A stretch of 27,450 bases of DNA from Actinomycetes bacterium (GTDB lineage: Bacteria; Actinomycetota; Coriobacteriia; Coriobacteriales; Eggerthellaceae): NCBI GenBank assembly GCA_023403475.1, contig JAEYEL010000049.1, positions 1 to 27,450 on the forward strand, written 5' to 3'. Positions 21,243 to 27,450 of the stretch are shown here, piece by piece; the stretch's first letter is position 1; each line of letters starts with the position of its first letter. The position numbers were made by a program, and so were the translations under genes. The notes under the pieces are model-generated. The model did no database searches, had not been told where the DNA came from, and saw only the letters and a program-made list of their open reading frames with translations.

Positions 21243-21665
21243 ATGCTCGTACCTAAGCGCGTGAAGCACCGCAAGGTGCAACGTGGCTCCATGAAGGGCA
21301 AGGCGAAAGGCGGCACCCGTCTGAACCACGGCTCGTGGGGCGTTCAGGCCCAAGAGGCCGCATGGATCACGAACCGCCAGATAGAGGCCGCTCGTATCGC
21401 CATGACCCGCCAGATGAAGCGTGGCGGCAAGGTGTGGATCACCATCTTCCCCGACAAGCCCATCACAAAGAAGCCGGCAGAGACCCGCATGGGTTCCGGC
21501 AAGGGCAACCCCGAAGCGTGGGTAGCGGTCGTAAAACCGGGCCGTATCATGTTCGAAATCGACGGCGTAGACGAAGCCACCGCCAAAGAGGCTCTTCGTC
21601 TGGCCATCAACAAGTTGCCCATCAAGTGCAAGATTGTTTCTCGCGAAACGGAAGGGCAGGCATAA
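21243..21665 (+). CDS. rplP: 50S ribosomal protein L16
   Basis: 140 residues. L16 contacts the A-site tRNA elbow and organises the central protuberance. The start MLVPKRVKHRKVQRG and the stretch VWITIFPDKPITKKPAETRM are diagnostic. The ATG abuts the rpsC stop (TAAATG) and uses a G-rich ribosome site within rpsC, implying coupling. Confidence 0.98.
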   Translation: MLVPKRVKHRKVQRGSMKGKAKGGTRLNHGSWGVQAQEAAWITNRQIEAARIAMTRQMKRGGKVWITIFPDKPITKKPAETRMGSGKGNPEAWVAVVKPGRIMFEIDGVDEATAKEALRLAINKLPIKCKIVSRETEGQA

Positions 21666-21860
21666 ATGAAACCAGCAGAGATTCGTGAACTTTCTGCCGA
21701 CGATCTGCAGGCGAAGCTGAAGGAAGCGCGCGCCGAGCTCTTCAATCTGCGTTTCCAGATGGCAACAAGCCAGCTCGACAACACGGCCCGCGTGGGTCAG
21801 GTGAAAAAGGACATCGCACGCATCCAGACCGAGATGCGCGCCCGCGAGCTGAGCGCGTAA
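21666..21860 (+). CDS. rpmC: 50S ribosomal protein L29
   Basis: 64 residues, two-helix coiled protein near the exit tunnel. EIRELSADDLQAKLKEARAE and LFNLRFQMATSQLDN are typical, as is the end DIARIQTEMRARE. The ATG again abuts the previous stop. Confidence 0.97.
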   Translation: MKPAEIRELSADDLQAKLKEARAELFNLRFQMATSQLDNTARVGQVKKDIARIQTEMRARELSA

Positions 21861-21884
21861 GCGCCAAGAAGGTAAGGTAGACGT

Positions 21885-22145
21885 ATGAGTGAGAACAGAA
21901 ACTCCCGCAAGGTCCGTCAGGGCGTCGTGGTAAGCGACGTCAACGACAAGACCATCGTGGTGCAAATCAAAGAGCGCAAGCCGCATCCTGTGTACGGCAA
22001 GATGATTACCAAGACGAAAAAGTTTCATGCCCATGATGAGAACAACGAGGCCGGCATCGGCGACACCGTTCGCATCATGGAAACGCGCCCGCTGTCGAAA
22101 ATGAAGCGCTGGCGCCTCGTCGAGATTGTGGAAAAGGCCAAATAG
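21885..22145 (+). CDS. rpsQ: 30S ribosomal protein S17
   Basis: 86 residues, OB-fold primary 16S rRNA binder. RKVRQGVVVSDVNDKTIVVQ and HPVYGKMITKTKKFHAHDE match the family, as does RIMETRPLSKMKRWRLVEI. It is the last gene of the classical S10 operon; no terminator follows before rplN. Confidence 0.98.
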   Translation: MSENRNSRKVRQGVVVSDVNDKTIVVQIKERKPHPVYGKMITKTKKFHAHDENNEAGIGDTVRIMETRPLSKMKRWRLVEIVEKAK

Positions 22146-22193
22146 CCTGTGTGCTTTGTCATGCTAGCTATACGAGAAAGTTAGGTTCAAGCA

Positions 22194-22562
22194 ATGATTC
22201 AGATGCAAACCATGCTCGCGGTGGCCGACAACTCCGGCGCTCGCAAGGTGCAGTGCATCAAGGTTCTGGGCGGCTCGAAGCGCCGCTATGCGGGCCTCGG
22301 TGACGTGATCATCTGCAGCGTTAAAGAAGCGATGCCGAACGGCAACGTGAAAAAGGGCGAAGTCGTGCGCTGCGTTGTCGTGCGCGTGAAAAAGGAAGTT
22401 CGTCGGACTGACGGCAGCTACATCAAGTTCGACCAGAACGCATGCGTGCTCATCGACAACAACGGTGCGCCGCGCGGTACGCGTATCTTCGGGCCGGTAG
22501 CTCGTGAGCTGCGCGAGAAGAAATACATGAAGATCGTGTCTTTGGCACCGGAAACGCTGTAG
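22194..22562 (+). CDS. rplN: 50S ribosomal protein L14
   Basis: 122 residues, the near-universal L14 length; it joins the 50S-30S interface. MIQMQTMLAVADNSGARKV, GGSKRRYAGLGDVIICSVKE and IFGPVARELREKKYMKIVSL are diagnostic. The ribosome site is weak (AGG about 9 bases ahead), unusual among its neighbours. It is first in the spc gene order; the 48-base gap before it shows no terminator. Confidence 0.98.
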   Translation: MIQMQTMLAVADNSGARKVQCIKVLGGSKRRYAGLGDVIICSVKEAMPNGNVKKGEVVRCVVVRVKKEVRRTDGSYIKFDQNACVLIDNNGAPRGTRIFGPVARELREKKYMKIVSLAPETL

Positions 22563-22575
22563 GGAGGTGCGAAAG

Positions 22576-22917
22576 ATGACCAAGATGCAAGAGAAGACCA
22601 AGATGCATGTCAAGAAGGGCGACCGCGTGAAGGTTCTGTGCGGCAAGGATAAGGGCAAGGAAGGCGTTATCCTGCGCTCCATTCCGAGCAAGCAGCGCGT
22701 CGTGGTGGAAAAGGTCAACATGATCAAGAAGGCTATGCGCCCCACGCAGCAGAACCCGCAAGGCGGCATCTCCACCATGGAGGCTCCCATTCACGTGTCC
22801 AACGTCATGGTGGTGTGCCCCAACTGCAAGCAGGCCACGCGCGTGAGCCATAAGCGCGTGGAAGGACGAAACGGCGCCATCCGCGTTTGCAAGAAGTGCG
22901 GCAAGGATATCGACTAG
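22576..22917 (+). CDS. rplX: 50S ribosomal protein L24 with a CxxC-CxxC tail
   Basis: 113 residues, an early 50S assembly initiator. The KOW motif is KKGDRVKVLCGKDKGKEGVI, followed by VEKVNMIKKAMRPTQQNPQGG. The C-terminal part carries CPNC and CKKC about 30 residues apart, a possible zinc site kept in many bacterial L24 proteins. I chose the ATG at 22576, eight bases after GGGAGG; a GTG three codons upstream overlaps that site. Confidence 0.97.
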   Translation: MTKMQEKTKMHVKKGDRVKVLCGKDKGKEGVILRSIPSKQRVVVEKVNMIKKAMRPTQQNPQGGISTMEAPIHVSNVMVVCPNCKQATRVSHKRVEGRNGAIRVCKKCGKDID

Positions 22918-22946
22918 TTCCGCCGTTTTGCCGCAACAACATATGG

Positions 22947-22986
22947 CCCCGGCATTGTCGGGGACGCAGGGTCGGAAATTCTGCGT
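22947..22986 (+). promoter_or_regulatory. Two adjacent stem-loops before rplE
   Basis: CCCCG / CGGGG (22947-22951 with 22959-22963) and directly after it ACGCAG / CTGCGT (22964-22969 with 22981-22986) fill most of the 95-base rplX-rplE gap, upstream of the rplE ribosome site. In E. coli the S8 feedback site that represses the spc operon lies at this same position; equivalence here is inference from place only. Confidence 0.4.
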
Positions 22987-23012
22987 TTAATTCATCGGAA
23001 GGAAGGTAGAAC

Positions 23013-23561
23013 ATGGCTATCCCTCGCTTGAAGGAAAAGTACAAAAACGAGATCGTGGCCAAATTGGAGAAGGAGCTGGACGTAAGCAATATCAACCAGG
23101 TTCCTCGTCTCGAGAAGATCGTGATCAACATGGGCGTAGGCGAAGCTGCGTCCGATCACAAGCTGCTTGACGCCGCCATGAACGACATGCGCGTCATCAC
23201 CGGACAGCAGCCCTGCATCACGCGCGCCAAGAAGTCCATCGCGGGCTTCCATATTCGCGAGGGCCAGGCTATTGGCTGCAAGGTTACGCTGCGCGGTGAT
23301 CGCATGTGGGAATTCCTCGATCGTCTGCTGGCTACGGCGCTGCCCCGCGTGCGCGACTTCCGCGGTATCTCGCCCAAGAGCTTCGACGGACGCGGCAACT
23401 ACACGCTCGGCATTACCGAGCAGCTTATCTTCCCTGAGATCGATTACGACAAGATCGACCGTACGCGCGGTATGGACATCACGTTCGTAACCACGGCGGA
23501 GACGAACGAGGATGCGTTCGCGCTGCTCTCCGATCTCGGATTCCCGTTCAAGGAAAAGTAG
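23013..23561 (+). CDS. rplE: 50S ribosomal protein L5
   Basis: 182 residues; L5 binds 5S rRNA. LKEKYKNEIVAKLEKEL, VPRLEKIVINMGVGEA and the region CITRAKKSIAGFHIREGQAI are typical, then DFRGISPKSFDGRGNYTLGI. Start ATG behind GGAAGGAAGG. Confidence 0.98.
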   Translation: MAIPRLKEKYKNEIVAKLEKELDVSNINQVPRLEKIVINMGVGEAASDHKLLDAAMNDMRVITGQQPCITRAKKSIAGFHIREGQAIGCKVTLRGDRMWEFLDRLLATALPRVRDFRGISPKSFDGRGNYTLGITEQLIFPEIDYDKIDRTRGMDITFVTTAETNEDAFALLSDLGFPFKEK

Positions 23562-23580
23562 GGCTTTTACCGGCGGCAAT

Positions 23581-23605
23581 AAGACCCGCACGGAAACCGG
23601 GTCTT
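23581..23605 (+). promoter_or_regulatory. Stem-loop between rplE and rpsN
   Basis: AAGACCCG (23581-23588) and CGGGTCTT (23598-23605) form a perfect 8-bp stem around CACGGAAAC, followed only by TAAG. It is terminator-shaped but lacks the U-run, so it may be an RNA processing or stabilising element within the operon. Confidence 0.45.
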
Positions 23606-23629
23606 TAAGCTCAAGAAAGAAGGAATTGC

Positions 23630-23815
23630 ATGGCTAAGAAATCGATGATCGCCAAGGCCAAGCGCGAGCCGAAGTTCTCGACGCGCCAGCACAATCGCTG
23701 CACGCGTTGCGGTCGTCCGCGCGGCTACTACCGCAAGTTCGGCCTGTGCCGCGTCTGCGTGCGCGAGCTGGCGAACAAAGGCGAACTGCCCGGCGTGACA
23801 AAGTCTTCGTGGTAG
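23630..23815 (+). CDS. rpsN: 30S ribosomal protein S14, zinc-binding type Z
   Basis: 61 residues, the short zinc-containing (C+) form of S14. The four ligands are Cys24, Cys27, Cys40 and Cys43 in CTRCGRPRGYYRKFGLCRVC. The end GELPGVTKSSW is typical. The longer zinc-free paralogue that some Actinobacteria keep elsewhere is not in this window. Confidence 0.98.
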   Translation: MAKKSMIAKAKREPKFSTRQHNRCTRCGRPRGYYRKFGLCRVCVRELANKGELPGVTKSSW

Positions 23816-23924
23816 GCGCCGCAAGGCTTCACGCTCTCGGGTGTGCCGGCGTTGCAGGCGGAGGCGTTAAGGGCGCCAACGAACCGAACGCGGGCTCATC
23901 ACGGATCAAAGGAGAAAAACAACT

Positions 23925-24323
23925 ATGAGCATGACCGATCCCATCGCAGATATGCTTACGCGCGTGCGTAACGCTCATTCTGCCGGAAAAGCGACGGTGT
24001 CCATGCCGTCGAGCAAGAAACTCGTCGAAATAGCCCGCATCATGCAGGAAGAGGGTTATGTTCGGAGTTACGAGATCATAGACGGGAAACCCCGTGCCAC
24101 GCTTGAGATCACGCTGAAGTACGGCCCGAAGAAGGCCAAGACCATTCGCGGTATCAAGCGTATTTCCAAACCGGGTCTGCGCATCTACGCGGGTAAGGAC
24201 GAACTTCCCCGCGTGCTGGGCGGTTTGGGCACGGCAATCATATCGACAAGCCAGGGCGTCATGACCGACCGCGACGCGCGTTTGCGCGGCATAGGCGGCG
24301 AAGTGATCGCCTATATCTGGTAG
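23925..24323 (+). CDS. rpsH: 30S ribosomal protein S8
   Basis: 132 residues; primary 16S rRNA binder and, in E. coli, the translational repressor of the spc operon. DPIADMLTRVRNAHSAGK opens the protein and STSQGVMTDRDARLRGIGGE closes it. AAGGAG is 10 bases before this ATG; a second ATG two codons later is possible. The 109-base gap before it contains no clear gene. Confidence 0.97.
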   Translation: MSMTDPIADMLTRVRNAHSAGKATVSMPSSKKLVEIARIMQEEGYVRSYEIIDGKPRATLEITLKYGPKKAKTIRGIKRISKPGLRIYAGKDELPRVLGGLGTAIISTSQGVMTDRDARLRGIGGEVIAYIW

Positions 24324-24338
24324 GAAGGGAGGACGGAT

Positions 24339-24881
24339 ATGTCTCGTATCGGCAAGCAGCCCATCGCCGTTCCCGCCGGGGTCGATGTGGCCATCGACGG
24401 CAATACGGTGACGGTGAAAGGACCGAAGGGCACGCTTACGCGCAGCTTCCCTGCAATCATGTCCATCAAGCGCGAGGGCGATGAGATCATAGTGACGCGC
24501 CCCGACGATTCCCGCGAGGCTAGAAGCTATCACGGGCTTACACGCACGCTCGTCCACAACATGGTGGAAGGTTGCGCGAACGGTTTTTCGAAGAAGCTGC
24601 AACTGGTCGGCGTCGGCTACCGCGCCGCGCTTAAGGGACGCGATCTGGAAATGCAGCTGGGCTTCTCTCATCCCGTATCCGTGAAGGCTCCCGAGGGCAT
24701 TACGTTCGAGGTTCCCAGCCAGACCGAGATCATCGTGTCCGGCGCGAGCAAGGAGCAAGTCGGCCAGATTGCCGCCGACATTCGCAAGTGGCGCAAGCCG
24801 GAGCCCTACAAGGGCAAGGGCATCCGCTACGAAGGCGAAAAGGTCCGCCGCAAGCTGGGCAAGGCTGCTAAGGGCGACTAG
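24339..24881 (+). CDS. rplF: 50S ribosomal protein L6
   Basis: 180 residues; sits by the factor-binding site of the 50S. SRIGKQPIAVPAGVDV, then the duplicated domain and the signature IRKWRKPEPYKGKGIRYEGE near the end are clear. Ribosome site GGGAGG. Confidence 0.98.
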   Translation: MSRIGKQPIAVPAGVDVAIDGNTVTVKGPKGTLTRSFPAIMSIKREGDEIIVTRPDDSREARSYHGLTRTLVHNMVEGCANGFSKKLQLVGVGYRAALKGRDLEMQLGFSHPVSVKAPEGITFEVPSQTEIIVSGASKEQVGQIAADIRKWRKPEPYKGKGIRYEGEKVRRKLGKAAKGD

Positions 24882-24907
24882 TTCGGTATCTGATCGAAGG
24901 GATTATC

Positions 24908-25276
24908 ATGAAGAAGCTTCAGAAAAAGCAGGCCGCGCTGGCTCGTCGCCACCGCCGCGTTCGCGGTAAGATCTCGGGCACGGCTGCGCGTCCTCGGCTG
25001 TGCGTCACGCGCAGCAACTCCAACATGTACGTTCAGGTCATTGACGATGTGACCCACACGACCATCTGCGGCGTTTCCACGCTTGGCCCTGAGTTCAAGG
25101 CTACCGGCGCGAAGAGCGCTACGGTGGAGGGAGCCGGCGTGCTCGGCGGCATCGTTGGCAAGAAGGCTCAGGAAGCCGGTGTGACGGAAGTCGTGTTCGA
25201 CCGTGGCGGCCATTTGTATCACGGGCGCGTGAAGGCTTTGGCCGAAGCAGCCCGCGAAGCCGGCCTGAAATTCTAG
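24908..25276 (+). CDS. rplR: 50S ribosomal protein L18
   Basis: 122 residues; binds 5S rRNA with L5. RRHRRVRGKISGTAARPRLC (15-34) and the ending FDRGGHLYHGRVKALAEAAR plus EAGLKF are diagnostic. Confidence 0.97.
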   Translation: MKKLQKKQAALARRHRRVRGKISGTAARPRLCVTRSNSNMYVQVIDDVTHTTICGVSTLGPEFKATGAKSATVEGAGVLGGIVGKKAQEAGVTEVVFDRGGHLYHGRVKALAEAAREAGLKF

Positions 25277-25290
25277 AAGGGGTTAAGCTT

Positions 25291-25818
25291 ATGGCTCGTA
25301 ACAAGCAACAGGACGCCGGGATTCCCGAGCTTCAGGAGCGCGTCGTCTACATTAACCGCGTGTCCAAGGTCGTCAAGGGCGGCCGCCGCTTCGCGCTTAC
25401 CGCGCTTGTCGTGGTGGGCGACGGCAACGGTCGCGTTGGCGTGGGCATGGGCAAGTCCCAAGAAGTGCCCATTGCCATCAAGAAAGGCGTCGAAGACGCT
25501 AAAAAGAACATGTTCACGGTGCCGTTGACCGCCGAAAAGACGCTGCCCCATGAAATTGTGGGTGAATACGGCGCAGGTCGCGTGCTCATTAAGCCGGCTA
25601 CTCCCGGTACGGGCGTTATCGCCGGCGGTCCGGTGCGCGCCATCATGGAGCTTGCGGGCGTCAAAGACGTGTTCGCGAAGTCTTTGGGCACCAACAACGC
25701 CATGAACATCGTGAAGGCCGCTGCCGAGGGTTTGAAGAACATGCAAAGCCCGCAGGAAGTGGCCGAGCGCCGCAATATGTCGGTAGCTCAGATCTTCGGA
25801 ACGAAGGAGAGCGCATAA
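25291..25818 (+). CDS. rpsE: 30S ribosomal protein S5
   Basis: 175 residues; helps decoding fidelity and mRNA unwinding. LQERVVYINRVSKVVKGGRR, VGVGMGKSQEVPIAIKKGVE and GVIAGGPVRAIMELAGVKDV are typical S5 motifs. Its stop overlaps the rpmD start by one base (TAATG). Confidence 0.98.
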   Translation: MARNKQQDAGIPELQERVVYINRVSKVVKGGRRFALTALVVVGDGNGRVGVGMGKSQEVPIAIKKGVEDAKKNMFTVPLTAEKTLPHEIVGEYGAGRVLIKPATPGTGVIAGGPVRAIMELAGVKDVFAKSLGTNNAMNIVKAAAEGLKNMQSPQEVAERRNMSVAQIFGTKESA

Positions 25819-26009
25819 TGGCAGACGCAAAAAGAACCCTGCGCCTTACGCAGGTGAAAAGCTCCATCGGTCGTCCGGCCAATCAGGAAAAGACGCTTCG
25901 CGCGCTCGGTCTTGGAAAGATCGGTCGCACGACCGATCAGGTTGACAACGAAAGCGTTCGCGGAATGATCACTAAGGTGCAGCATCTCATAAAAGTGGAG
26001 GAGCTGTAG
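25818..26009 (+). CDS. rpmD: 50S ribosomal protein L30
   Basis: 63 residues, usual bacterial length. LRLTQVKSSIGRPANQEKTL and LGLGKIGRTTDQVDNESVRG identify it. Translation is coupled to rpsE through TAATG. It is followed by a structured 231-base gap. Confidence 0.97.
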   Translation: MADAKRTLRLTQVKSSIGRPANQEKTLRALGLGKIGRTTDQVDNESVRGMITKVQHLIKVEEL

Positions 26010-26010
26010 G

Positions 26011-26038
26011 GTTCAGCCGACCTGACGGCGGGCTGAAC
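26011..26038 (+). terminator. Stem-loop directly after rpmD
   Basis: GTTCAGCC (26011-26018) and GGCTGAAC (26031-26038) make a perfect 8-bp stem starting two bases after the rpmD stop. No U-run follows, so it may be an attenuator or processing signal rather than a full terminator. Confidence 0.45.
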
Positions 26039-26127
26039 GGCTCGTGCGCCGCGAAGCGTCGGTGCGCGTCGCCTGCGAGCGTTTTCGAATCGGCGAGATT
26101 CTTGCCGCGTTTGTATTCTGTTTAAGG

Positions 26128-26133
26128 TATAAT
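26128..26133 (+). promoter_or_regulatory. Candidate minus-10 box of an rplO-secY promoter
   Basis: A perfect TATAAT lies 107 bases before rplO in a locally AT-rich stretch. The best minus-35 candidate, TTGCCG at 26102-26107, is 20 bases away, longer than ideal. It would let rplO and secY be expressed apart from the upstream genes. Confidence 0.45.
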
Positions 26134-26170
26134 GCTTGCTTGTCGCGCTTCGGTGCGCCAAGCAAGCATT
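26131..26170 (+). terminator. Large hairpin with UUCG loop in the rpmD-rplO gap
   Basis: AATGCTTGCTTG (26131-26142) and CAAGCAAGCATT (26159-26170) form a perfect 12-bp stem. After one T-C mismatch it continues as CGCGC-TTCG-GTGCG, a 5-bp helix (one G-U) closed by a C(UUCG)G tetraloop. TTGG follows, so the right arm ends in a short T-run (ATTTT). It resembles an intrinsic terminator or attenuator for transcripts coming from rpmD; its left arm begins within the TATAAT box. Confidence 0.6.
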
Positions 26171-26180
26171 TTGGAAGTTG

Positions 26181-26217
26181 GCTGGCGGCGAGCTGCCAGC
26201 GCCGAGCGGGAGCTCGG
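26181..26217 (+). promoter_or_regulatory. Two leader stem-loops before rplO
   Basis: GCTGGC / GCCAGC (26181-26186 with 26195-26200) and CCGAGC / GCTCGG (26202-26207 with 26212-26217, GNRA-type loop GGGA) lie between the large hairpin and the AAGGAG of rplO. They would be in the leader of a transcript started at the TATAAT box. Confidence 0.4.
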
Positions 26218-26240
26218 AAGCGATTGCAAGGAGTTTTATC

Positions 26241-26690
26241 ATGGAATTGAAAGATCTGAAACCCGCTGCAGGGTCTCGTAAGAACCGCAAGCGCGTGGGT
26301 CGCGGCCCCGGGTCGGGTACGGGCAAGACTGCCGGTCGCGGCATGAACGGCCAGAAGTCTCGTGCCGGTGGCGGAAAAGGCCCCGGGTTCGAAGGCGGCC
26401 AGACCCCGCTTGCCCGCCGTCTGCCGAAGTTGCCGGGCTTCAGGAACATCAACCGTGTCGAGTATCTTCCCGTCAACGTGAGCCGTCTTGAGGAAAAGTT
26501 CGAGGCGGGTGATGTGGTCGATGGCGATAGTCTTAAAGCCAAGGGCATTATCAAGCATGCCGATGCGCTTGTTAAAGTGCTTGGCGACGGTGAGATCACC
26601 AAAGCCCTCACCGTCAAGGTAGATAAAGTTTCTGCTTCGGCCAAAGTCAAGATCGAAGCAGCCGGAGGAAAGGTTGAAGAGCCTTGCTAA
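26241..26690 (+). CDS. rplO: 50S ribosomal protein L15
   Basis: 149 residues; a late 50S assembly protein. MELKDLKPAAGSRKNRKRVG, GRGPGSGTGKTAGRGMNGQ and RRLPKLPGFRNINRVEY are diagnostic. The frame is open 105 bases further up, but the ATG behind AAGGAG gives the standard N-terminus. It overlaps the secY start by 7 bases. Confidence 0.98.
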   Translation: MELKDLKPAAGSRKNRKRVGRGPGSGTGKTAGRGMNGQKSRAGGGKGPGFEGGQTPLARRLPKLPGFRNINRVEYLPVNVSRLEEKFEAGDVVDGDSLKAKGIIKHADALVKVLGDGEITKALTVKVDKVSASAKVKIEAAGGKVEEPC

Positions 26691-27450
26691 GCTCGATTAT
26701 CGATGCCTTCAAGGTTCCGGAGCTGCGCAAGAAGATCCTCTTCACGCTGGCCATTCTTGCGCTCTATCGCTTTGGGGCCTACGTACCGGTTCCCGGCATC
26801 CCCTTTAACGAGTTCGCGAGCCAGTTCACGGCGAGCGGCGGCGTGTCCATGACTATGCTCGACCTGTTCACAGGCGGCGCCCTATCGAACTTCTCGGTGT
26901 TCTCGCTGGGCATTATGCCCTACATTACGGCGAGCATCATCATGCAGCTCATGCAGGGCGTTATTCCGGCAGTTGGCCGTTGGGCGAAGGAAGGCGAGAC
27001 GGGGCGCCGCAAGATCACGCAGGTCACGCGTTATCTGACGCTGGGTCTTGGCCTCATCAACGCCATCGGCTATCTGCTGCTGTTCAAATCGCCCGCATAC
27101 GGCGTTGTGTTCAGCTCCGATGTGCCTGAGGTGCTCACCGATATCATGGTGGTGTTCACGCTTGTGGCCGGCACCGCGTTCATCATGTGGATGGGCGAGC
27201 TCATCACGCAGCGTGGCGTTGGCAACGGCATGTCGCTCATCATCTTCGTGAGCATCGTGTCGCGCGTGCCTTCCGCCATCTTCTCGTCTGTCAATCTGAC
27301 GGCCGACATGGGCATGGGCATCGCCATCACCGTTCTTATCTTGGTGGTCGTGCTCGTGTGCATTCCGCTGATCATCTTCATTGAGCGTGCGCAGCGTCGC
27401 ATTCCGGTGAATTACGCGAAGCGCGTGCAGGGACGCAAGATGATGGGCGG
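26684..27450 (+). CDS. secY: Protein translocase subunit SecY (5' part, cut by the window end)
   Basis: The frame from 26684 is open to the end of the window, giving about 255 of an expected 430 or so residues. SecY is the channel of the Sec export machinery. It begins MLSSIIDAFKVPELRKKILF, then the first helix and FGAYVPVPGIPF, the plug-region FTGGALSNFSVFSLGIMPYI, and later WMGELITQRGVGNGMSLIIF and IFIERAQRRIPVNYAKR. An in-frame stop at 26675-26677 limits the start to the TTG at 26684, about 10 bases after AAGG and overlapping the rplO stop. TTG is an unusual start for an essential gene, but no ATG gives the conserved N-terminus. Confidence 0.95.
   Translation, partial: MLSSIIDAFKVPELRKKILFTLAILALYRFGAYVPVPGIPFNEFASQFTASGGVSMTMLDLFTGGALSNFSVFSLGIMPYITASIIMQLMQGVIPAVGRWAKEGETGRRKITQVTRYLTLGLGLINAIGYLLLFKSPAYGVVFSSDVPEVLTDIMVVFTLVAGTAFIMWMGELITQRGVGNGMSLIIFVSIVSRVPSAIFSSVNLTADMGMGIAITVLILVVVLVCIPLIIFIERAQRRIPVNYAKRVQGRKMMG

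Noticed and set aside
20292..22034. Long minus-strand open frame opposite rplV-rpsC-rplP (580 codons)
   Set aside because: Antisense shadow across several ribosomal protein genes; no ribosome site and no family motif.

Overview
The window is chromosomal DNA from a GC-rich Gram-positive-type bacterium. The protein styles (zinc-type S14, an actinobacterial-looking HtrA with a Pro/Gln-rich cytosolic tail, a stand-alone AroQ chorismate mutase beside an AroF-type DAHP synthase) suggest Actinomycetota. My best guess is class Coriobacteriia (Eggerthella-like), but that is recollection-based inference, not a search. I see no transposase, phage gene, CRISPR array, tRNA or rRNA.

Bases 1-18660 are mixed metabolic and housekeeping genes. 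They run: the 3' end of an amino-acid-type ABC ATPase gene; on the minus strand an overlapping Fe-type alcohol dehydrogenase / aldehyde dehydrogenase pair and a small unknown gene; on the plus strand a membrane-anchored HtrA protease ending at a strong intrinsic terminator; a three-gene unit HEAT-repeat protein - NAD-type isocitrate dehydrogenase - aconitase; an uncharacterised three-TM membrane protein overlapping chorismate mutase, which overlaps DAHP synthase (entry to aromatic amino acids); a MerR regulator; on the minus strand acetyl-CoA synthetase, preceded by a second unknown helical-repeat-like gene; and finally a plus-strand diacylglycerol-kinase-family gene behind a repeat-rich 543-base intergenic region.

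Bases 18661-27450 are the S10-spc ribosomal protein cluster: rplB, rpsS, rplV, rpsC, rplP, rpmC, rpsQ, rplN, rplX, rplE, rpsN, rpsH, rplF, rplR, rpsE, rpmD, rplO, secY (cut by the window end). Gene order is canonical except that rpsJ-rplC-rplD-rplW, which normally precede rplB, are not there. rplB instead has its own near-consensus promoter (TTGCCA-17-TATAAT) and a structured leader of about 167 bases. Gaps before rplE, rpsN and rplO hold stem-loops, including a 12-bp perfect stem before rplO that starts inside a TATAAT box.

The items most worth a second look are the 5'-truncated S10 operon with its leader, the structured rpmD-rplO gap, the palindrome-bearing direct repeats upstream of the lipid kinase gene, the unknown membrane protein translationally coupled to aromatic biosynthesis, and the HEAT protein coupled to icd-acnA. 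I did not find convincing evidence for a wholly new multi-gene system.
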